From: Bacteroidota bacterium | Lineage (GTDB): Bacteria > Bacteroidota > Bacteroidia > Chitinophagales > Chitinophagaceae | Direction: 5' to 3' | DNA: 24,921 bases | Assembly: GCA_023391015.1 (NCBI GenBank) | Contig: JAEWBT010000044.1 | Coordinates: forward strand, 1 to 24,921 | Shown here: piece after piece, positions 1 to 7,330 of the stretch | Layout: the number at the start of each line of letters is the position of its first letter | Numbering within the stretch: position 1 is the stretch's first letter | Translations under genes and position numbers: made by a program | Notes under the pieces: generated by a model | The model's database searches: none | What the model saw: the letters and a program-made list of their open reading frames with translations, nothing else | Told to the model about the DNA's origin: nothing

Positions 1-94
1 GGTTGGGTTCTGTCTAAACCCAACCTGCGTCCCTACGGGACTTATTTTTTAAAAGGAAACGGCTGCCGCTACCAAACCTGCACCCCTACGGGGC
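1..94. repeat. Hairpins and paired CCCTACGGG repeat units at the left edge
   Basis: Positions 1-25 form a 9-bp hairpin (GGTTGGGTT paired with AACCCAACC). Two similar units follow, AACCTGC plus a CCCTACGGG mini-hairpin, at 22-42 and 75-94. The first (GTCCC-TAC-GGGAC) is followed by a T-rich run to position 50 and looks like a plus-strand terminator for a gene left of the window. The same design of a short stem with a three-base loop recurs in many gaps of this window. No gene is visible in positions 1-129. Confidence 0.5.
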
Positions 95-129
95 TCCTCG
101 GCGGATGCCTAAGTTTCTGTCAACACAAC

Positions 130-708
130 CTAGGCCGCCGCCTGCGGCGTGCCTTCCTCAGCGGCCGTATAGTTCACACCGCTTTCCGCTACCAGCGTCA
201 GCAGCTTGTCGGCGCCATATTCTTCTTTCATGTTGGCATCCAGCAGGCCCACAATTTCTTTATGGCCCAGCATCTTGGCCAACTGAATCAGGCCGCCATA
301 CGTGGCAATTTCCAGATGTTCTGTTTTCTGGGCCGCCAATACCAGCGCCACATCGCGCAGGGCCGTGCCGGCAGGTGTACTTTCGATCTGTTCCATGCCT
401 TCTTCAATCAAAGCCTGCATCGCGCGGCAGGGCTTGGTTTCAACGGACGCGCCTATAAAATCCAAGGCTTTCTGAAGCCGCTGCACGTGAATCAGCGTTT
501 CGCCCAGGTGCTTGCCAAAGCCGGTGCGCAGGGCGTTGTTGGTTGCTTTTTGTTGCAGTTGCGGTAAGGCTTCGGTCAGTTGGCGCTCTGCATCCTGCAT
601 CGTTTGCAGGGCATCAATAAAAAAAGCCTGAAGGGGCGAAGCGAGGCCGGTTTCCGGCGCTACGGGCGCGACTTTAGAAACGCGCGCACTTTCCTGAATA
701 GGTCCCAT
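130..708 (-). CDS. YciE/YciF-family (DUF892) ferritin-like protein
   Basis: A 192-residue protein with the DUF892/YciF pattern: an N-terminal helix with FFIDALQTMQDAERQLTEAL, later helices carrying GFGKHLGETLIHVQRLQ, and a closing region with EHLEIATYGGLIQLAKMLG and NMKEEYGADKLLTLVAE. The spaced Glu and His residues fit the four-helix ferritin-like fold with a di-metal site. Family members are linked to stress responses and possibly to iron or peroxide handling, but the reaction is not established. The length is normal, with a short proline- and valine-rich N-terminal lead before the fold. It lies 62 bp downstream of folK on the same strand, so it may be read from the folK transcript; a weak TGATTTTG box in the gap could be its own promoter. 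The family call is firm and the biochemical role is open. Confidence 0.88.
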   Translation of the reverse strand: MGPIQESARVSKVAPVAPETGLASPLQAFFIDALQTMQDAERQLTEALPQLQQKATNNALRTGFGKHLGETLIHVQRLQKALDFIGASVETKPCRAMQALIEEGMEQIESTPAGTALRDVALVLAAQKTEHLEIATYGGLIQLAKMLGHKEIVGLLDANMKEEYGADKLLTLVAESGVNYTAAEEGTPQAAA

Positions 709-770
709 AATGAAAGTGGTCTTAAGGTTGAAACAGGTACAGCAAAATCATTCCACCTCAACCGCCTGTT

Positions 771-1280
771 TTAGGCGCGCCAAAGCCACACTTTTCCGGT
801 ATCCGGGCAGGCCAAAAGCAATTCTTGTATAGACTTTCCTTTTTGTGGATGCCGGAAAAGGGGCAATATTTCCGACAGGGGTTGCAGCACAAAGCGCCGT
901 TCGCTGAGCAACGGGTGGGGGATTTTCAGGTGGGGCAGATCCATAACAGCGTCGTCAAAAAATAAAATGTCGATATCCAACGTCCGTGCGTCCCATTTCC
1001 GGATGCGCTCGCGGCCCTGCGCGGCTTCAATGCGCTGGCAGCCTTCCAGCAATGCTTCCGGCGAAAGCGGTGTTTCTAAAACAACCGCCAGGTTCAGATA
1101 CGCTTCCTGGTCGGTTCCGCCCCACACCTCCGATTCATAAACCGCCGATTGCCGGGTGATGGTTCCGCAATGCCCGGCGAGCCCTTTGACTCCGGCAGTC
1201 AGATGGGCAAAACGATCGCCTATATTGCCCCCCAGGAGCAAAACGGCGGTGTGGACTTCCGGAGTGAGCTTGGGATGCAC
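771..1280 (-). CDS. folK: 2-amino-4-hydroxy-6-hydroxymethyldihydropteridine pyrophosphokinase (HPPK)
   Basis: FolK transfers pyrophosphate from ATP to 6-hydroxymethyl-dihydropterin in cytoplasmic folate synthesis. The signatures are clear: the N-terminal LLLGGNIGDR strand and turn, the Mg/ATP motif ARTLDIDILFFDD, and IPHPLLSERRFVLQPLSEI near the C-terminus. An ATG at 1338-1340 would give 189 residues, about 30 more than usual, with an unconserved front. The GTG at 1278-1280 gives 169 residues and starts about eight residues before the conserved strand, so I prefer it; a TTTCTTTG box between the two starts could be the promoter. The start choice is uncertain. The gene is divergent from sppA, an arrangement I recall from other Bacteroidota, and precedes the yciF-like gene. 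Confidence 0.9.
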   Translation of the reverse strand: MHPKLTPEVHTAVLLLGGNIGDRFAHLTAGVKGLAGHCGTITRQSAVYESEVWGGTDQEAYLNLAVVLETPLSPEALLEGCQRIEAAQGRERIRKWDARTLDIDILFFDDAVMDLPHLKIPHPLLSERRFVLQPLSEILPLFRHPQKGKSIQELLLACPDTGKVWLWRA

Positions 1281-1340
1281 GAGGATGGTTGTTTTAGAAA
1301 CGCAAAGAAAGGCGTAAGCGCCTGTCCGGAAAAGGGCCAT

Positions 1341-1825
1341 TAGGGATATTAAAGTCGCCGTCTCTTATTTGCATCACTAGCAGGAGCCGGATCTGCTGAA
1401 CAAGATCGCCTAATCCATCAGAACAATCCCCAAGGGGATTGTTGTATTATAAAAAACGCGTGTACAAAAATTTAGGGGGTCGATGTATTATATTTCTATG
1501 ATATAGTAACGCCCAAATGCGGTTGTGCAGCACTCAAATGCGCTGATGTAGTAGATAAATATGATATAGTAACGACCCAATGCGGTTGTGCAGCGCCCAA
1601 ATGCAGTAATGCAGTAGTAAAATGCGGTATAGTAACGCCTAGATGCGGTTGTGTGCCACTTAAATGCGGTTTTGCAATACCTGAATAGGGTTTAGAAGAA
1701 AGTAAAGACGATCTGAAAGGGTAACCCGAATAATAGTGACAGGGCTTTTGGCTTCTGTCATTCTGCCTCTTCGTATTTTCGGCCCTCTTTCGGCAAAGCA
1801 AAAAAGCCGGAATTTTTCTTTTTCT
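1341..1825. other. Divergent folK/sppA intergenic region
   Basis: This gap between two divergent genes holds a hairpin at 1422-1443 (AACAATCCCC paired with GGGGATTGTT) and then the 21-bp tandem repeat at 1494-1682. The stretch 1700-1825 leads to sppA and ends in pyrimidine-rich sequence just before the start codon. I could not assign a clean TAnnTTTG promoter for sppA. Open frames cross the repeat on both strands, but this follows from a period divisible by three. Confidence 0.6.
1494..1682. repeat. 21-bp tandem repeat, nine units, organised as three 63-bp higher-order units
   Basis: Nine consecutive 21-base units start at 1494, 1515, 1536, 1557, 1578, 1599, 1620, 1641 and 1662, with no length change; a decayed tenth unit may begin at 1683. 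Most begin AAATGCGG. Every third unit is of the same subtype: units 1, 4 and 7 carry TATAGTAACGMCY, units 2, 5 and 8 carry GCGGTTGTG, and units 3, 6 and 9 form the third class. The array is therefore three 63-bp repeats (1494-1556, 1557-1619, 1620-1682), each made of three diverged 21-mers. It lies about 140 bp upstream of the sppA start. Units have diverged, so the array is not a recent expansion. Confidence 0.88.
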
Positions 1826-3601
1826 GTGAAACAATTTTTCAAAACCTTTTTCGCTGCCTTGCTGGCCGTGTTGGTGGCTACCGTGATTGTGGTGGGTGTG
1901 GTGATCGGCGGCATTAGTTCTTTAATCGATTCGGCTAAAAAAGTCAATAAGGAAGTAACTATCAAAGACGGCTCAATGTTGCTGCTGGATTTGCGCAAGC
2001 CCATCCACGAACAACGCGAAACATCTTCTTTTCCCCTGCTCACCGACGATGAAGGCGACGGCAACGCCGGCCTCTACGACATTAATCAGTCTATTGCCGA
2101 TGCCGCCACCGACAGCCGCGTGCCGGGCATTCTCATCCGCACCGGCAACACTCCGGCGGGCTGGGCCACATTGCAATCCATTCGCGAAGCAATCTTGAAT
2201 TTCCGGAAAATTTCCGGAAAACCGGTGTATGCTTACGGGGAAGATTACTCTCAAAAAGACTACTACGTGGCCGCTGCTGCCGACAGCGTTTTCCTGAATC
2301 CGGCAGGCGATTTTGAGTTGAAAGGCATGGCCGCGCAACTGCAATTTTTCCGGGGCACGCTCGAAAAAATCGGTGTGAAACCGGAAATTTTTTATGCCGG
2401 AAAATTCAAAAGTGCCACCGAGCCGTTCCGGGAATACAAAATGTCGGATGCCAACCGGTTGCAACTTTCGGTGCTAATCGACCGTATCTGGAGCGAGTAC
2501 CTGCAGGCCGCTGCGGCCCATGTTAAAACCGACACAGCGCGCATCGGCATGTGGACGCGCGAAGGTGCCGTTTTGTTGCCTGAAGATGCGCAGCGCCTGG
2601 GCTTGGTAAACCGACTGGCGTATTGGGATGAGGTAGAAGATTACATCCGGACGGCGACCGGCAAAAAGAAAGACGATCCGATCGCCTTTACCAAAATCGG
2701 CGATTATTCTAAATCCAAAACCGGCGTGACGCTCAAAGACGGGCGCGTGGCCGTGCTGTTTGCCGAAGGCGAAATCATTGACGGCAAAAGCGAAAACGAT
2801 TACACCATAGCTTCCGAAAGCTTTGTGGCCCAAATCCGGCGCATCCGCAAGGCCGACAACGTAAAGGCCGTAGTGCTGCGGGTAAACAGTCCGGGCGGCT
2901 CGGCGCGGGCTTCAGAGGTGATTTTGCGGGAGTTGGAGTTGCTGCAAAAAACCAAGAAACTGGTGGTTTCCATGGGCGATATGGCCGCTTCCGGCGGGTA
3001 TTATATCTCGGCTTCTGCCGACAGCATTTTTGCCCAGCCCACGACGCTGACCGGCTCTATCGGTGTTTTCGGGTTGATGTTTAATGCCAACGAACTGCTG
3101 ACCCAGAAGCTGGGCGTTACGTTTGACGAAGTGAAAAACGCACCTTTTGCTGATTTTCCCTCAGCCACAAAGCCGTTTACCGATGCCGAGCGGGCGCGGA
3201 TGCAGCGCGGCGTAGATGCTATTTATGACCTGTTTAAATCGCGGGTGGCCACGGGCCGGAAGCTTTCCGGCGAGCAGGTAGATTCCATTGCACAAGGGCG
3301 GGTATGGATGGGCCGTGATGCCCTGGCAATTGGACTGGTGGACCGCATCGGCAGCCTGGACGACGCCATCCGGAGTGCCGCCAAACTGGCTGGATTGAAG
3401 GACTACAGCATCACTACCTATCCGGAGCCGGTGGACCGGTTTCAGAATATGATTGGCAAGTTTAAGAATACCCCTATGACCGGCGCCCTGAAAGCGGTTG
3501 GCGGCGCGCAGGCAAGCCAGTTGGTAGAAAAAATGGGCAAATGGCAGCGGCTCAACCAAAAAGCGCAAATGGCCTTGCCATTTGACTGGGTGGTAGAGTA
3601 G
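1826..3601 (+). CDS. sppA: Signal peptide peptidase SppA (S49 serine peptidase, 67-kDa type)
   Basis: A membrane-anchored serine peptidase that degrades cleaved signal peptides. From the GTG at 1826 the protein is 591 residues and starts MKQFFKTFFAALLAVL, a lysine-containing head followed by one transmembrane helix, which is the usual Bacteroidota SppA start. An ATG at 1736 would add 30 unconserved residues. The tandem S49 domains carry the Ser/Lys dyad: Lys in YSQKDYYVAAAADS (about residue 144) and Ser in GDMAASGGYY (about residue 389), followed by TTLTGSIGV. Residues about 128-138 are encoded across two copies of the TTCCGGAA palindrome (NFRKISGK). It precedes the M13 peptidase by 142 bp. 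Its promoter is unclear, but a 15-base block shared with the pafA upstream region ends nine bases before the start codon. Confidence 0.95.
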   Translation: MKQFFKTFFAALLAVLVATVIVVGVVIGGISSLIDSAKKVNKEVTIKDGSMLLLDLRKPIHEQRETSSFPLLTDDEGDGNAGLYDINQSIADAATDSRVPGILIRTGNTPAGWATLQSIREAILNFRKISGKPVYAYGEDYSQKDYYVAAAADSVFLNPAGDFELKGMAAQLQFFRGTLEKIGVKPEIFYAGKFKSATEPFREYKMSDANRLQLSVLIDRIWSEYLQAAAAHVKTDTARIGMWTREGAVLLPEDAQRLGLVNRLAYWDEVEDYIRTATGKKKDDPIAFTKIGDYSKSKTGVTLKDGRVAVLFAEGEIIDGKSENDYTIASESFVAQIRRIRKADNVKAVVLRVNSPGGSARASEVILRELELLQKTKKLVVSMGDMAASGGYYISASADSIFAQPTTLTGSIGVFGLMFNANELLTQKLGVTFDEVKNAPFADFPSATKPFTDAERARMQRGVDAIYDLFKSRVATGRKLSGEQVDSIAQGRVWMGRDALAIGLVDRIGSLDDAIRSAAKLAGLKDYSITTYPEPVDRFQNMIGKFKNTPMTGALKAVGGAQASQLVEKMGKWQRLNQKAQMALPFDWVVE

Positions 3602-3609
3602 GGCCTTTG

Positions 3610-3660
3610 GGGGGCTTGGATTTCCGGAAAAAAGAGCTGCATTTCCGGAAAATTCCCCCT
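3610..3660. repeat. Paired TTTCCGGAAA palindromes after the sppA stop
   Basis: Two full TTTCCGGAAA copies sit at 3621-3630 and 3642-3651, 21 bases apart start to start. With flanking G and C runs (GGGGGG at 3610-3615 and CCCCC at 3655-3659) they can fold into one bulged stem-loop just downstream of the sppA stop. There is no T-run, so this is not a classical intrinsic terminator in the plus direction. Confidence 0.55.
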
Positions 3661-3714
3661 GCATCTCCCCCCTTAAGACGGTTAATTTTTACATTCCGTA
3701 ATCAAAAGCGGGCG

Positions 3715-3722
3715 CAACTTTG
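3715..3722 (+). promoter_or_regulatory. Possible -7 box for the M13 peptidase gene
   Basis: CAACTTTG matches TAnnTTTG except at the first base and lies 21 bases before the preferred ATG at 3744. No good -33 TTG is seen at the expected distance, so this is a weak call. It supports the ATG at 3744 over the one at 3720. Confidence 0.3.
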
Positions 3723-3743
3723 TTTTCTTTCCTAAAAGACGAT

Positions 3744-5795
3744 ATGATTTCTAAAAAACTATGGCTGCGGGGCGCTGCCTGTGCTTTGCTTCTGACCGGC
3801 GCACACGCAGATGCGGTTTTGGCCGGCAGTGGCAACACGCCTTCCAAAGTGCTGGACCCGGCCAACATCGACAAAAGCGTTGCTCCCGGCGACAATTTTT
3901 TCTACTACGCCAACGGCAACTGGCTAAAGCACAATGCCATCCCGGCTTCCGAAACCCGCTGGGGCTCTTTCAACGAGCTGCAGGATAACAATTATAAGGC
4001 GTTGCGCGCCCTGCTGGAAGAGGCCGCCGCTGCCAAAGCGACGAAGGGAAGTGCGAAGCAAATGGTGGGTGATTTCTACCGCTCCGGTATGGACAGCGCT
4101 ACGATTGAGCGCCTGGGCATCACCCCGCTGAAAGAAGAACTGGGCCGGATTGAAGCCCTGAAAACACCAGCCGACGTGCAGCGCGAACTGGCTTATCAGC
4201 ACACCCGTGGCAACGGCATGGGCTTTGCCTTTTATGTTTCGCCCGATGATAAAGAAGTAACCCGTCAGATTCCGCAGTTTTACCAGGGCGGCCTCGGTAT
4301 GCCCGACCGTGATTATTACACCAACAACGACGCGCGCACCAAGGCGATCCGCGAGGCTTATAAAAAATATATCCGTCAGGTGCTGACGCTGAGTGGTGTG
4401 CCTCAAGCCCGCATTGAAGCGGCTGCCGAGAACGTTTATAACATTGAGTCGGGATTGGCGAACAGCTCGATGACACGGGTGGAAATGCGCGATCCCTACA
4501 AGACTTACAATAAGTTTTCGGTTGGTGAGATTTCGCAAAAAACGCCGGGCCTGGATTGGGGCAAAATGCTCTCGGATCTGAAAGTGGACCGAGAAGGTGC
4601 CATCCTTATCGGACAGCCGGAGTTTTTTGCCAACCTGGGCGTGATGCTGCAAAAAACGCCGGTAGATGCCTGGAAGGATTACCTGCGTTTTCATCAAATC
4701 CGCTCTGCCTCGCCTTATCTAAGCCAGAATTTCAACCAGGCGCGGTTTAATTTCTATGGCAAAACCCTGCGCGGACAGCAAGAAGAAACGCCGCGTTGGA
4801 AACGCGTGCTCAATACCATCGACGGTAGTGTAGGTGAGCTTTTGGGAAAAATGTATGTGGATAAACACTTCAAACCCGAAGCCAAAGCCCGCATGTTGAC
4901 GATGGTGAACAACCTGCAGGAAGCTTACGCGGCCCGCATCCAAAAGCTGGACTGGATGAGTCCCGAAACGAAAGGCCGCGCCCTGCAAAAGCTGGGTACA
5001 TTTCTGAAAAAGATTGGCTATCCAGATGAGATGAAAACCTATGAAGGCGTGGTTATCAATCCAGATACCTACTATAAGAACGTGGAAAATGCTTCGGCAT
5101 ACGAATATAAATATATGATTTCCAAGCTGGGCAAGCCAGTGGACCGCACCGAGTGGGGCATGACGCCGCCTACGGTGAATGCCTACTATAATCCTGCTTT
5201 CAATGAAATCGTGTTTCCGGCCGGCATCCTGCAATATCCGTTCTTTAGCGACAAAGCCGACGACGCCGTGAACTACGGTGGCATTGGCTCTGTGATTGGC
5301 CACGAGATGACCCACGGTTTTGACGATCAGGGCCGGCAATATGATGCGCAGGGCAACCTGAAGGACTGGTGGACCGAAGCCGACGCCAAGCAATTCACCG
5401 ACAAGGCCAATGTGGTGGTAAAGCAATACAACGACTACACGGTGCTGGACACGGTTCATGTAAACGGCGAACTGACGTTGGGCGAAAACCTCGCTGATCT
5501 TGGCGGGCTGGCGATTGCCTACGATGCGTTCCAGAAAACAGCCGAAGCAAAGGCCGGCAAAAAGATTGACGGCTTTACCCCGAACCAACGCTTTTTCCTG
5601 AGCTGGGCACAGGTATGGCGCGCCAATATCCGCCCGGAAGAGGCCGCATCGCGCATTGTGACCGACCCGCACGCACCTGGTGAGCACCGCACCAATGGTC
5701 CGCTGAGCAATATGCAGGAGTGGTATGACGCTTTTAACGTGAAGCCCGGCGCGAAGATGTACCGTCCGGTAGGCGAGCGGGCGAAGGTTTGGTAG
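3744..5795 (+). CDS. pepO: M13-family zinc metallopeptidase (neprilysin/PepO-like)
   Basis: A 683-residue M13 endopeptidase, probably exported to the periplasm or outer envelope, that cleaves small peptides. The start at 3744 gives a signal peptide (MISKKLWLRGAACALLLTG); an upstream ATG at 3720 would only add MFSFLKDD. The N-terminal M13 domain begins near VAPGDNFFYYANGNWLK. The catalytic domain has the zinc motif HEMTH at about residues 520-524 and the third ligand in ENLADLGG at about 581-588. The substrate-binding motif NAYYNPAFNEIVFPAGIL and the C-terminal TNGPLSNMQEWYDAFNV are also present, so the enzyme looks complete and active. It has no membrane helix beyond the signal. A strong terminator follows, so it probably ends a transcription unit. 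No TTCCGGAA core occurs in its 2 kb. Confidence 0.96.
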   Translation: MISKKLWLRGAACALLLTGAHADAVLAGSGNTPSKVLDPANIDKSVAPGDNFFYYANGNWLKHNAIPASETRWGSFNELQDNNYKALRALLEEAAAAKATKGSAKQMVGDFYRSGMDSATIERLGITPLKEELGRIEALKTPADVQRELAYQHTRGNGMGFAFYVSPDDKEVTRQIPQFYQGGLGMPDRDYYTNNDARTKAIREAYKKYIRQVLTLSGVPQARIEAAAENVYNIESGLANSSMTRVEMRDPYKTYNKFSVGEISQKTPGLDWGKMLSDLKVDREGAILIGQPEFFANLGVMLQKTPVDAWKDYLRFHQIRSASPYLSQNFNQARFNFYGKTLRGQQEETPRWKRVLNTIDGSVGELLGKMYVDKHFKPEAKARMLTMVNNLQEAYAARIQKLDWMSPETKGRALQKLGTFLKKIGYPDEMKTYEGVVINPDTYYKNVENASAYEYKYMISKLGKPVDRTEWGMTPPTVNAYYNPAFNEIVFPAGILQYPFFSDKADDAVNYGGIGSVIGHEMTHGFDDQGRQYDAQGNLKDWWTEADAKQFTDKANVVVKQYNDYTVLDTVHVNGELTLGENLADLGGLAIAYDAFQKTAEAKAGKKIDGFTPNQRFFLSWAQVWRANIRPEEAASRIVTDPHAPGEHRTNGPLSNMQEWYDAFNVKPGAKMYRPVGERAKVW

Positions 5796-5800
5796 TTTTA

Positions 5801-5857
5801 GAATCCAAAATCCAGAAACCAAAAAAGACAAGGCTTTCACACCTTGTCTTTTTTGGT
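5801..5857 (+). terminator. Intrinsic terminator after the M13 peptidase, with a CCAAAATCCAGA repeat in front
   Basis: Positions 5818-5833 pair perfectly over 16 bases with 5842-5857 around an eight-base loop. Because the stem begins A-rich and ends T-rich it can work in both directions. The sequence before it (5801-5820) is the reverse complement of the TGGATTTTGGATTC repeats found after the SMR gene at 22468-22524. Confidence 0.85.
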
Positions 5858-5910
5858 TTTGGGGAGGGGAATTTTCCGGAAATTTTGGCTTTTATTGCGG
5901 CACAGACTCC

Positions 5911-6237
5911 AGACCTGAAGAGGTCTCATGAATAGGAAGTCATTGCTTCTCGTCTCTTTTGCTACCCTCGAAGATTCCCTTCGGGAATGACAAAAGAAAA
6001 CGCCCACAAGTGTTCCTTTTTCAAAGAGGTGTCTTTGGTGGCTGGTTCATGTCAAGTCTATCGGTGCTATATACGAGGACTTGACAAGAAGTGGTCTTAT
6101 AAACCCTGAAGCAGTTGTTTCGGACAGCGAATTTTGTCATTCCCGGAGGGAATCTGCGCAGATCCCGCCAAAGGCGGGATGACAAAAGATAACCTGCTTT
6201 TTCAGAAAGCAATTTATTTAGGAGACCACTTCAAGTC
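5911..6237. repeat. Inverted-repeat-rich gap with a possible 160-bp terminal-inverted-repeat element
   Basis: The gap 5858-6242 carries no convincing gene. It holds AGACCT/AGGTCT at 5911-5926, ATTCCC-TTC-GGGAAT near 5973-5990, and a pair TGTCAAGTC (6050-6058) and GACTTGACA (6078-6086). A larger inverted pair joins 6078-6097 (GACTTGA, five extra bases, AGTGGTCT) with AGACCACTTCAAGTC at 6223-6237. Between these arms are two more small hairpins: ATTCCC-GGA-GGGAAT and ATCCCGCC-AAA-GGCGGGAT. The 6078-6237 block resembles a decayed non-autonomous element, but no target duplication is visible. Confidence 0.5.
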
Positions 6238-6242
6238 ATCTC

Positions 6243-7109
6243 CTACGCCTTCCCGCTCAGATAATCATCTACATTGCTGAACAGAAACTCCGGATACTCC
6301 GCGCAAAACTTGGCGCGGATAAAGCCGCCATTGAGCGGACGGGCTGCCGGTTGGTTCAGGGAGGCAGTGGAAATGGGTTCCAGCTGGTATTTCGCTTGGG
6401 GAAAGTGTTTCAGGATGCGCAGGGCCAGCTCCACGCGATTCATGTAGTCGGTGCCGCCGAGGTGGTAGATGCCGCGCTTCCCGTCGCGCAAGAGCAGATA
6501 AAGAGCGCGGGCGAGGTCGGCGGCGTTGGTAGGATGGGCAAACTGGTCGTAGGGGAGTTTCAGTGTCAGTTCTTTTCCTTCTTCAATCTGCGCCACGATG
6601 CGGGCCACAAAGTTTTTACCCCGCGCTTCATCGCCATAAATATTGGTGACGCGCAGCACCAGCGCATTTTGGATTTCCCGTAAAACGAGTTGTTCGCCTT
6701 CCAGTTTGTGGCGGCCATAAACACTCAGTGGATTTACCGGATCCTCTTCCTTATACGGTCCGGAAACGCCGTCGAAAACATAATCGGTGGAGAAATACAC
6801 AAAGCCTGCACCAATTTGCTTTGCGATGGCTACCAGCGTTTCCGTGCTTTTTACTGTTTTCAGGTAGCTTTCTTCCTCATTGCTTTCGCAATAATCTACG
6901 TGGGTGAGCGCACCGCAGTGCACAATTACATCCGGCTTCCAGGCGGTGAGGTCAAAATTTCGCTCGTCTGCTTCCAGCGTATTGAAATACACCAGTCCAT
7001 CTACCGGATACGAAAAATAAGACCCTTTTACGTCCCAGCCTTTTTGGATGAAATATTTCAGACACTGACCGCCCACGAGGCCGGAAGCCCCTGCGATAAA
7101 GACTTTCAT
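6243..7109 (-). CDS. Extended SDR-family sugar-nucleotide reductase, dTDP-4-dehydrorhamnose reductase (RfbD/RmlD)-like
   Basis: A 288-residue Rossmann-fold protein beginning MKVFIAGASGLVGG, the NAD(P)-binding glycine motif. Further RmlD-family marks are VIVHCGALTHVDYCE, FVYFSTDYVFDG, the catalytic Tyr and Lys in SVYGRHKLEGE, and LRVTNIYG. A longer frame to 7193 exists, but its extra 28 residues come from the hairpin array and are unlikely to be real. The ATG at 7107-7109 starts exactly at the conserved strand. RmlD reduces dTDP-4-keto-rhamnose for surface polysaccharide, but no rmlA, rmlB or rmlC is nearby. It could instead belong to the SDR group that also includes the MAT2B-like proteins, so the substrate is open. 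It lies downstream of the oxoamine synthase on the same strand, separated by the array. Confidence 0.88.
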   Translation of the reverse strand: MKVFIAGASGLVGGQCLKYFIQKGWDVKGSYFSYPVDGLVYFNTLEADERNFDLTAWKPDVIVHCGALTHVDYCESNEEESYLKTVKSTETLVAIAKQIGAGFVYFSTDYVFDGVSGPYKEEDPVNPLSVYGRHKLEGEQLVLREIQNALVLRVTNIYGDEARGKNFVARIVAQIEEGKELTLKLPYDQFAHPTNAADLARALYLLLRDGKRGIYHLGGTDYMNRVELALRILKHFPQAKYQLEPISTASLNQPAARPLNGGFIRAKFCAEYPEFLFSNVDDYLSGKA

Positions 7110-7330
7110 AATTGGAGGATTGGAAACCGCCCGTGGCGGGATTAGACTTTGCTTTGCAAAATTGGACTGCTTCGTAATTGAAGGATTGGACATCGCCTAC
7201 GCCGGAATTGAACTTCCCTTTGGGAAATTGGAAGATTGGGGAATGAGTAATTATCCAATGGCTTTAGCCGTCCAATTCTCCAATGCCGAAGGCGTCCAAC
7301 AGCGAAGCTGTCTAATCCCAATGGGCTTTA
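7110..7330. repeat. Modular array of mini-hairpins separated by ATTGGAC/GTCCAAT linkers
   Basis: The whole gap between the oxoamine synthase stop and the SDR start is built of small stems with three- or four-base loops. In plus-strand order these include CCGCC-CGT-GGCGG, TTTGC-TTT-GCAAA, TTCCC-TTT-GGGAA, GGC-TTTA-GCC, GCC-GAA-GGC, AGC-GAA-GCT and CCC-AAT-GGG. The linkers read ATTGGAC or ATTAGAC in the left half and GTCCAAT or GTCTAAT in the right half, so the array is itself inverted about positions 7215-7250. It ends one base from the SDR start codon on one side and overlaps the last codons of the synthase on the other. Modules are shared with 17727-17809. Confidence 0.75.

Noticed and set aside
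1494..1682. CRISPR-like array
   Set aside because: The units are contiguous 21-mers without unique spacers, and no cas genes are nearby.
1496..1834. 112-codon minus-strand frame reading PHLxxxx heptads through the tandem repeat
   Set aside because: The frame overlaps the sppA start and is open because the period is divisible by three; other frames are open too. No independent coding signal is seen.
6078..6237. Insertion sequence
   Set aside because: No transposase frame and no target-site duplication. Only inverted ends are visible, so it is kept as a possible small element.
7110..7193. 28-residue N-terminal extension of the SDR protein
   Set aside because: It is encoded by repeat modules, and the Rossmann strand begins exactly at the ATG at 7107-7109.
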